From assembly GCF_039539445.1 (NCBI RefSeq), contig NZ_BAABDD010000003.1, forward strand, positions 248,001 to 312,000: a stretch of 64,000 nt of DNA, given 5' to 3'. Within the stretch, counting starts at the first letter, position 1. Every line of letters starts with the position of its first letter. The notes below the pieces were generated by a model. That model did no database searches, had not been told where the DNA came from, and saw only the letters and a list, made by a program, of their open reading frames with translations. Both the position numbers and the translations under genes were made by a program. This DNA comes from Salinactinospora qingdaonensis. GTDB taxonomy: Bacteria > Actinomycetota > Actinomycetes > Streptosporangiales > Streptosporangiaceae. Shown here piece after piece: positions 58,751 to 64,000 of this stretch.

Positions 58751-59460
58751 TGGCCGAGCCGACCGCCACCGCCGAGGACCCGCGCGGCAGCAGCACCCTG
58801 ACCCGGCCCAGCGGGCTGCGCCGCCGCATCGGCGCCCACATGGTCGACTCGCTGGCCACCAGCCCGCACGCCGCCACCGCCGTGGAGGTCCGCTTCGACC
58901 GGGTGCTGGCGACCCGAGCCGCCCACGGCGGTGAGCGCCCGCCCGGCGTAGTGGCCTTCGTGGGGTGGGCGTGCGCCCGGGCGATCGCCGAGTTCCCGCT
59001 GGTCAACGCCAGTTGGGAGGAGGGCGGTATCCGAGTGTTCGACCACGTGGGGCTGGGCGTGGCCGTGGACCTCGACCACGCGGGCCTGGTCGTGCCGGTC
59101 GTGCGCCACGCCGAGGAACTCACCCCCACCCAACTCCAGGAACGCATCGACGACCTCACCTCCCGGGCGCGCGAGCGCCGGCTCGGCGTCGCCGACCTGG
59201 AAGGGGGCACCTTCACCGTGTCCAGCCTGGGCCGCAGCGGCACCCTGTTCACCATCCCGGTCATTAACCAGCCCCAGTCGGCCATCCTCTCCTGCGACAC
59301 GGTGACCTCCCGGCCCGTGGTGGAGCACGGCGCCGACGGGCCGCAGGTGGGCATCGGCCAGGTCGGTGTGCTCACCGCGTCCTTCGACCACCGCACCTTC
59401 GACGGCGCCTACTGCGCCGCCTTCCTCGACCGCGTACGCACACTGCTGGAGTCGTGCTAG
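58750..59460 (+). CDS. E2 acyltransferase catalytic domain (no lipoyl domain)
   Basis: 236 aa; only the catalytic domain of a dihydrolipoamide acyltransferase: LRRRIGAHMVDSLATSPHAATAVEVRFDRV at the start, FPLVNASWEEGGIRVFDHVGLGVAVDLDHAGLVVPVVRHAEELT, GTFTVSSLGRSGTLFTIPVINQPQSAIL and the active-site FDHRTFDGAYCAAFL with catalytic His. The peripheral-subunit-binding domain that normally docks E1/E3 is short or missing. It receives the acyl group from the separate lipoyl protein. Confidence 0.9.
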   Translation: MAEPTATAEDPRGSSTLTRPSGLRRRIGAHMVDSLATSPHAATAVEVRFDRVLATRAAHGGERPPGVVAFVGWACARAIAEFPLVNASWEEGGIRVFDHVGLGVAVDLDHAGLVVPVVRHAEELTPTQLQERIDDLTSRARERRLGVADLEGGTFTVSSLGRSGTLFTIPVINQPQSAILSCDTVTSRPVVEHGADGPQVGIGQVGVLTASFDHRTFDGAYCAAFLDRVRTLLESC

Positions 59461-59480
59461 CGCCCCGGCCCGCCATCACC

Positions 59481-59506
59481 CCTCCCGCCGCTGGGCGCGC
59501 GGGAGG
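59481..59506 (+). terminator. Hairpin after the E2 operon
   Basis: CCTCCCGC (59481-59488) and GCGGGAGG (59499-59506), 20 bp after the E2 stop. The rest of the stretch to 59830 has no convincing gene. Confidence 0.55.
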
Positions 59507-59830
59507 CGGCTGCGCTTGAGGGACGGGACCGCCGACGGGAGGCTGCCCCCTGCCCGCCGACAGGGCTCGCGGGGCCCGCCCCTCGGGCGTGTTGGATAGG
59601 CTTTGCGGGGCCGCGCGCAGACTGCTCAGAGGCCGGACGACGAGGCTCTTCGCAACCTCTGCGCGCAAGGTCGGGCACGGCAGGCGGGGCGAGAGGAGCC
59701 CACGCGGCCAATCCTCTCCAGCCACCCAGGTGGCACGTCGATGGCGGCCCTACCCGACGCTCCCCGCGGCCCTCCCGACCCTATGGACGCTCAGGAACGA
59801 ACCACCCAGCAAAAGGTAAGGAAACCGGTG

Positions 59831-60904
59831 ATGGCAGTTCGCGTGATGGCGCGGACCCTGCGCGGCCTGGAGGAGGTCGCCGCCCACGAGATCGAGCAGC
59901 GCCGGCTGGGCGAGGTCGAACACCTGCGCCACCGCGAGGTGTGGTTCGCCGCGGCTGAGCCCACCCCCGAACTGCTGGGGCTGCGCACCGTCGACGACCT
60001 GTTCCTCGTGGTCGGAATCGTCGACGACGTCGGTCACACCAAAGCCGACCTGCCCGCCTTCGCCGAACCGGCCGCCGAGGCGCCGCTGCGCGAGGCGCTG
60101 CGCTCGCGCCACCAGTGCGGCGGGCCGGAGACTCCCCACGGCGTCGACGTCGCCGCGTCGTTTCTGGGCCGGCGCACCTACAGCCGCTACGACATCGAGG
60201 ACACCGTAGGCGAACGGGTCGCGGCACTGCTCGACCTGCCGTACCACTCCCGGCGGGGCAACGTCGCACCGCCCGAAGGCAACGCCTCGTTCCGGGTGAC
60301 CTTGGAGGATCGGCAGGCGGTGCTGGCACTGCGCATCACCCAACGGCCGCTGCACCGCAGGGACTACAAGCAGTCCTCCACAGTGGGCACGCTGCACCCG
60401 CCGCTGGCCGCGGCTATGGCGCTGCTGGCAGATAGCGAACCGGGACAGTGGGTGCTGGACCCCTGCTGCGGCACGGGCACGCTGCTCATCGAGGCCGGCG
60501 CGCTCGCGCCGGGAGCGCAACTGCTGGGCGGCGACCACGACGGCGCGACGCTCACGGCGGCCGTGTCCAACGCCGACCTCGTGGGGCTCGCCGACGCCAA
60601 CCCCCTCACCTGGACCCGCGCCGACGCGGGCCGGCTGCCGCTGGCCACCGGCGGCGTGGACCGGGTGGTGAGCAACCCGCCGTGGGGCCGCCAGGTCACC
60701 GCACACGGCACCCTCGCCGAGCAGCCGCACCTGTTCTACAGCGAACTGCGGCGAGTGCTGGCCCCGCAAGGGCGGGCGGTGCTGCTCCTGCACGACGCCG
60801 AGGAGCACCTCTCCCACGCCAAAGCCGCCGGCCTGCGGGAACACCACACCGTGCCGGTGAGCCTGTTCGGCACCCACCCCTCGGTGGTCACCCTCACCGG
60901 TTGA
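59831..60904 (+). CDS. THUMP-domain RNA methyltransferase (Trm14/TrmN-like)
   Basis: 357 aa. The N-terminal part (MAVRVMARTLRGLEEVAAHEIEQRRLGEVEHLRHREVWFA, then FLGRRTYSRYDIEDTVG) resembles the THUMP RNA-binding domain, and the C-terminal methyltransferase domain has DYKQSSTVGTLHPPLAAAMALLA, LDPCCGTGTLLIEAG and the catalytic motif VVSNPPWGRQ typical of N2-methylguanine tRNA or rRNA methylases. AAGGTAAGG precedes ATG 59831. No obvious operon partner. Confidence 0.85.
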   Translation: MAVRVMARTLRGLEEVAAHEIEQRRLGEVEHLRHREVWFAAAEPTPELLGLRTVDDLFLVVGIVDDVGHTKADLPAFAEPAAEAPLREALRSRHQCGGPETPHGVDVAASFLGRRTYSRYDIEDTVGERVAALLDLPYHSRRGNVAPPEGNASFRVTLEDRQAVLALRITQRPLHRRDYKQSSTVGTLHPPLAAAMALLADSEPGQWVLDPCCGTGTLLIEAGALAPGAQLLGGDHDGATLTAAVSNADLVGLADANPLTWTRADAGRLPLATGGVDRVVSNPPWGRQVTAHGTLAEQPHLFYSELRRVLAPQGRAVLLLHDAEEHLSHAKAAGLREHHTVPVSLFGTHPSVVTLTG

Positions 60905-61090
60905 GACGATGGCACCGCAACGCAGCACCGTTCTCGCTTTCGACACCCGCCGGCACCGAGCATGGATACTGTGCGCCGGAGCCACCCGCGGCAAACAGAA
61001 GACGGCGACGCCAAGAGGGTGGCGGGGCAGCCACCGCGCCGGCGTCGCCCGCCGAAACGCGGGGGCGGGGTGACCTGAATGTTCTTCCAC

Positions 61091-61125
61091 CGCTCGTACC
61101 TCGATCGCTCCGCGATCTCGGCAGC
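61091..61125 (-). repeat. Dispersed palindromic repeat copy
   Basis: CGCTCGTACCTCGATCGCTC start, GATCTCGGCAGC end, followed by TCCTCGGGGCGACGG. Confidence 0.8.
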
Positions 61126-61168
61126 TCCTCGGGGCGACGGTCGCTGTCACAACTCGGGGGCGTAGCCG

Positions 61169-61360
61169 CCGGCGGTGCCTCGAAACGACGAGATGAGCCC
61201 GAACACCCCCTCAAGAGCGACACCCCCTGCCTTAACCCAGACGCATGACCACCGGCGGTGCCTCGAAACGACGAGATGAGCCCGAACACCCCCTCAAGAG
61301 CGACACCCCCTGCCTTAACCCGGGCGTATGGCCACCGGCGGTGCCTCGAAACGGTGGGGT
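61169..61360. repeat. 83-bp tandem repeat, 2.3 copies
   Basis: CCGGCGGTGCCTCGAAACG starts units at 61169, 61252 and 61335 (the last partial). The two full units are almost identical. The array is bracketed by two palindrome copies (61091 and 61519). No gene is supported in the interval 60905-61599. Confidence 0.85.
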
Positions 61361-61518
61361 AAGTCCAAACAACTCCTCGACGGCTACACCCCACCACGGG
61401 CTGCCAAGCGAGCAAGCACACCACAGCGCGCCCCGACTCACTTCCCATCGTCACCCGAGCACCACTACCACCGGTTCGCCTCGTCGCTGAAGCTCTCCAG
61501 CGACCACCGCCCCGAAGG

Positions 61519-61553
61519 GCTGCCGAGAGCGCGAAGCGGTCGAGGCGCGAGCG
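61519..61553 (+). repeat. Dispersed palindromic repeat copy
   Basis: GCTGCCGAGAGCGCGAAGCG start, GAGGCGCGAGCG end; two to three substitutions from the consensus. Confidence 0.75.
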
Positions 61554-61599
61554 ACGGAAGGCCCCTCATCCGTCCTTTGCCCACCGTCTCGAACAGACA

Positions 61600-62199
61600 T
61601 CACGGCCCTGCCGCCTCCCCTGGCCGCCGACCGTCCTCGGCGCTGTCCGTCGCCTCCCTGCGCCCGCGCGGCTCATCGCGGCGAGGAGGGCGGTGGCTGT
61701 GCTGCTCCAGATGAGGGTGGTGGTGGCCGTGGCCATGCTCGGACGGGGCGGCGTGCCACGGTGGGGCGTCGGCGCGGATGGCGCGCACGAGGGCGGGTAG
61801 TCCGAGGAGGAGGGCGTCGCGCTCCCGCTGGTTCATAGCCTCGGTCCACCGCACGTAATGAGCATGGAACTGATGGGCTATGCGCTCGTGCAGCTCCCTG
61901 CCACGCTGGGTCAACCTGAGCTGGTAGAGACGCCGGTTGTCGGGTGCACGCTCGCGCACCAGCAGCTCCTTGCGTTCCATATCGGCCACCATCCGGCTGA
62001 CGGTGCTCTTCTCCAGCCCCAACCGTTGTCCCAGCTCGCGCTGCGAGATCGGGCTCTCGGTGTCGAGTTCGTGCAGGGCGAGCCCCTGTGACAGCGACAC
62101 GCCGAGCCCCGGGACCTGCTGTTCGAACTGCAACAGCCCGGCGGCGCGGATGAGATCCATGAGCAGCGCGTGAATGCGTTCCGGGGCGCTGTCGGTCAC
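61600..62199 (-). CDS. MarR-family regulator with His-rich C-terminal tail
   Basis: 199 aa. The winged helix-turn-helix is clear (SQRELGQRLGLEKSTVSRMVADMERKELLVRERAPDNRRLYQLRLTQRGREL, about 53-105). Residues 150-199 form a His-rich tail (HGHGHHHPHLEQHSH) that may bind a metal. GTG 62199 follows GGGAGGTG. It is divergent from a methyltransferase whose N-terminus is also His-rich, with two matching dyads between them. Confidence 0.85.
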   Translation of the reverse strand: MTDSAPERIHALLMDLIRAAGLLQFEQQVPGLGVSLSQGLALHELDTESPISQRELGQRLGLEKSTVSRMVADMERKELLVRERAPDNRRLYQLRLTQRGRELHERIAHQFHAHYVRWTEAMNQRERDALLLGLPALVRAIRADAPPWHAAPSEHGHGHHHPHLEQHSHRPPRRDEPRGRREATDSAEDGRRPGEAAGP

Positions 62200-62234
62200 G
62201 CGCTCACCTCCCGTGGTGCGATCTCTCCCCCAAG

Positions 62235-62288
62235 AGTTGTGCCTTGCAACTGTCTGGCGTACTCTCAGTACAGTTGCATACTACAACT
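62235..62288. promoter_or_regulatory. Paired MarR-type operators in the divergent promoter
   Basis: AGTTGTGCCTTGCAACT (62235-62251) and AGTTGCATACTACAACT (62272-62288) share AGTTG-N7-CAACT, centres 37 bp apart. The larger inverted repeat TGCAACTGT/ACAGTTGCA (62245-62253 / 62270-62278) overlaps both. Confidence 0.75.
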
Positions 62289-62303
62289 TTCAGGGGGTTC
62301 ACG

Positions 62304-62951
62304 ATGCGCGCTCACCCGCACAGCGGCCACGGACACGGGCATGGCCACGGTCCGGAGCGGATCTTCCAAGGACGAGGGAGCCGGTTCTACGACCGTGTGG
62401 CACGCTGGCTAGGGCGCGGCCTGTACGGCCGCATCGCCGACGACATCGCCGACGCCGCGGTAGACGAAGGCGACGTGCTCGACATCGGCACCGGCCCCGG
62501 CGTGCTCGTCGACGAGATCGCCCGCCGCCGTCGCGACCTGCGACTGACCGGGATCGACCTCTCCGAGGACATGATCGCCGCGGCCCAGCGCAACCTGGAG
62601 ATATGGGGGTCCCGGGCCAACGCCCACGTGGGCGACGTGACCGAACTGCCGTTTCCCGACGACTCCTTCGACCTGATCGTCACTTCGTTCAGCCTGCACC
62701 ACTGGGAGGACCCGCAGGCGGCGGTCCCGGAACTGGCGCGGGTGCTACGGCCGGGCGGGCGCCTCTACATCTACGACTTCCGATTCGCGCCGTTCGAGAC
62801 CATCGTCGACACCGCCCGCGCCCAATCGGTGCTCACCGGCCGTCCGGCGCGACGCACCCAGATCCGCACCGGCGTCCCGCTGCTGCCACGGTGCGTACGC
62901 CAGGTCTTGTCGGCCGCGCCCACTACTCCCGGAGGCGGCACCGGTTCGTGA
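62304..62951 (+). CDS. Class I SAM-dependent methyltransferase with His-rich N-terminus
   Basis: 215 aa. The first 18 residues include HPHSGHGHGHGHGP. The methyltransferase fold follows: VLDIGTGPGVLVDEIARRR, LTGIDLSEDMIAAAQRNLE, VGDVTELPFPDDSFDLIVTSFSLHHWEDPQAAVPELARVLRPGGRLYIYDF. AGGGGG precedes ATG 62304. Substrate unknown; the His tract and the His-tailed MarR suggest metal involvement. A hairpin at 62971-63015 separates it from the convergent permease gene. Confidence 0.85.
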   Translation: MRAHPHSGHGHGHGHGPERIFQGRGSRFYDRVARWLGRGLYGRIADDIADAAVDEGDVLDIGTGPGVLVDEIARRRRDLRLTGIDLSEDMIAAAQRNLEIWGSRANAHVGDVTELPFPDDSFDLIVTSFSLHHWEDPQAAVPELARVLRPGGRLYIYDFRFAPFETIVDTARAQSVLTGRPARRTQIRTGVPLLPRCVRQVLSAAPTTPGGGTGS

Positions 62952-62970
62952 TCGTCGCGGACAGCACGCG

Positions 62971-63015
62971 GCCCTTCGGGAGAGGGCCCAATGTCGAGGC
63001 CATCTCCCGAAGGGC
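62971..63015. terminator. Terminator between convergent genes
   Basis: GCCCTTCGGGAGA (62971-62983) pairs with TCTCCCGAAGGGC (63003-63015). Confidence 0.75.
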
Positions 63016-63055
63016 ATAAGGGGAAAGGAGCCGGCTCGACCCGCCCCTTACCGCA

Positions 63056-64000
63056 TCAGGTGCGCTTCCAGTGCTTCAGACTGTCGATCGCCACCGCCAA
63101 GACGATGACGGCGCCCTTGACGATGAGCTGGTAGAAGAACGGCACATTCATGAGCAGCAGCCCGTTGCTCAGCACACCCATGATCATCGCGCCGATCAGC
63201 GTTCCCTGGACGCGACCCACCCCGCCCATGAGGCTGGTGCCGCCGAGTACGACCGCCGCGATCGCGTCCAGCTCGTAGCTCTCACCGGCGGTGGGCTGGC
63301 CACTGACGACCCGGGCCGAGAAGAGCACGCCCGCCAGCCCCGCGCACGCGCCGGCGATGACGTAGACCTTCGTCAGGGTCCACTTGACCTTGATACCGGA
63401 GAGACGGGCGGCCTCGGGGTTGCCGCCGATGGCGTAGACCTCGTTGCCGAACCGCGTGCGCGCCAACAGGAACCACAGCGTCACGTAGACCAGCAGCATC
63501 ACCACGATGGGCACGGGCACCCCGAGGATGAGCCCGTCGCCGAGCAGGCGAAACCCCAAGTCGTCGGCGATCAGCGGCCGGCCGTCGGTCAACGAGTAGG
63601 CGGTGCCGCGCAGGTAGGTCAACGCGCCAAGGGTGACGATGAATGCCGGCAGCCCCAGGTAAGCGACGAGCGTACCGTTGACCATCCCGAACACCGCACC
63701 GACCAGGATGCCGCCGAGGACGCACACAATGGCGGGCGCGCCGCTGGTCCACAGCAGCACCGACACCACCCCGCACACCGCGAGGTTGGAGCCCACGGAC
63801 AGGTCAATCCCTCGGGTGAGGATGACCAGGGTCATCCCGGCCGCCAGGATCGCGTTGATGGAGGCGGCCCGAGCGATGTTGAACCCGTTGCTGAGGGTGA
63901 GGAAGTTCGGCGCGATCACGGCCATGAGCACGACCATGAGGACGAGAACGCCGAGAATGCCGTACCGGTCCCACAGCAGTGCGAGTCGGGCCCCGTCGAA
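63056..64000 (-). CDS. Sugar ABC transporter permease (RbsC-like), 5' end beyond the window
   Basis: The frame is open to the window edge (LALLWDRYGILGVLVLMVVLMAVIAPNF), so the start lies outside. About 315 residues are visible with eight or nine membrane helices. Motifs of ribose/xylose-type permeases: AASINAILAAGMTLVILTRGIDLSVGS, LPAFIVTLGALTYLRGTAYSLTDGRPL, GNEVYAIGGNPEAARLSGI and AVVLGGTSLMGGVGRVQGTLIGAMIMGVLSNGL. It forms the membrane channel of a sugar importer; the ATPase and binding protein are presumably upstream, outside. Confidence 0.93.
   Translation of the reverse strand, partial: FDGARLALLWDRYGILGVLVLMVVLMAVIAPNFLTLSNGFNIARAASINAILAAGMTLVILTRGIDLSVGSNLAVCGVVSVLLWTSGAPAIVCVLGGILVGAVFGMVNGTLVAYLGLPAFIVTLGALTYLRGTAYSLTDGRPLIADDLGFRLLGDGLILGVPVPIVVMLLVYVTLWFLLARTRFGNEVYAIGGNPEAARLSGIKVKWTLTKVYVIAGACAGLAGVLFSARVVSGQPTAGESYELDAIAAVVLGGTSLMGGVGRVQGTLIGAMIMGVLSNGLLLMNVPFFYQLIVKGAVIVLAVAIDSLKHWKRT

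Noticed and set aside
1..64000. tRNA, rRNA, integrase, relaxase or transposase genes
   Set aside because: I looked for tRNA T-arm patterns and catalytic motifs of these enzymes and saw none; the islands are called remnants only from their passenger genes.

Overview
The window reads as a chromosomal segment of a high-GC filamentous actinomycete. Indicators are GTG-rich starts, ATGA/GTGA-coupled operons, an XRE(DUF5753)/DUF397 pair, DUF6153 and DUF2637-type proteins, an F420-type PPOX protein and several TetR-controlled acyl-CoA clusters. A Streptosporangiales/Nocardiopsaceae-like host is my inference; no rRNA or tRNA was seen to confirm it. Two assembly gaps (runs of N) fall inside tandem repeats.

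Layout. 1-4.8 kb: a minus-strand island of tiny hypothetical genes around an XRE/TPR-like regulator, ending in a 5'-truncated DUF2637 (SpdB-like) gene, a SpoIIAA-like STAS gene and a lipoprotein gene with a lost 3' end; this looks like a decayed integrative element. 5-6 kb: a short-chain dehydrogenase behind a MerR-type promoter. 6.3-14.6 kb: a metal block, made of a mer-like operon (mer-type operator, MerR, MerT-like protein, no MerA), two DUF6153-like proteins, His-rich membrane proteins, a BNR-type lipoprotein, a DUF2752 protein and a CPH-type copper ATPase; two CsoR-like operators tie the second half together. 15.2-29.9 kb: a beta-oxidation-like regulon with three enoyl-CoA hydratases, three acyl-CoA dehydrogenases, a two-subunit CoA-transferase, a 3-hydroxyacyl-CoA dehydrogenase, a thiolase, a PaaK-like CoA ligase and a TetR regulator whose operators are recognisable. 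30.5-37 kb: a five-gene oligopeptide-type ABC transporter plus an SDR.

38.2-41.3 kb: an SDR (split by a gap), an HMG-CoA-lyase-like enzyme and a CaiB-type CoA-transferase. 41.6-42.9 kb: a 47-residue Asp-Gly-rich peptide gene overlapping a protein-isoaspartate-methyltransferase-like gene, a candidate two-gene RiPP locus of imiditide type. 43.1-47.2 kb: a PPOX gene, a UTRA regulator, the XRE/DUF397 pair and a second cluster of tiny genes, one homologous to a gene in the left island. 48-59.5 kb: a second catabolic regulon with two flavin-dependent monooxygenases, a flavin reductase, an SMP-30 lactonase, an acyl-CoA synthetase, two SDRs, a TetR regulator and, divergently, a 2-oxoacid dehydrogenase with its E2 split over two genes. 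A shared operator (TCAACG-N4-CGTTGA) links this cluster to the CaiB/HMG-lyase promoter. 59.8-64 kb: a THUMP-type methyltransferase, a MarR/methyltransferase divergent pair with His-rich tails, and a sugar-ABC permease running off the end.

A palindromic intergenic repeat of about 35 bp occurs 11 times in both orientations. Three tandem arrays (72, 259 and 83 bp units) sit beside or contain copies of it; the 72-bp unit looks like a variant of the repeat itself.
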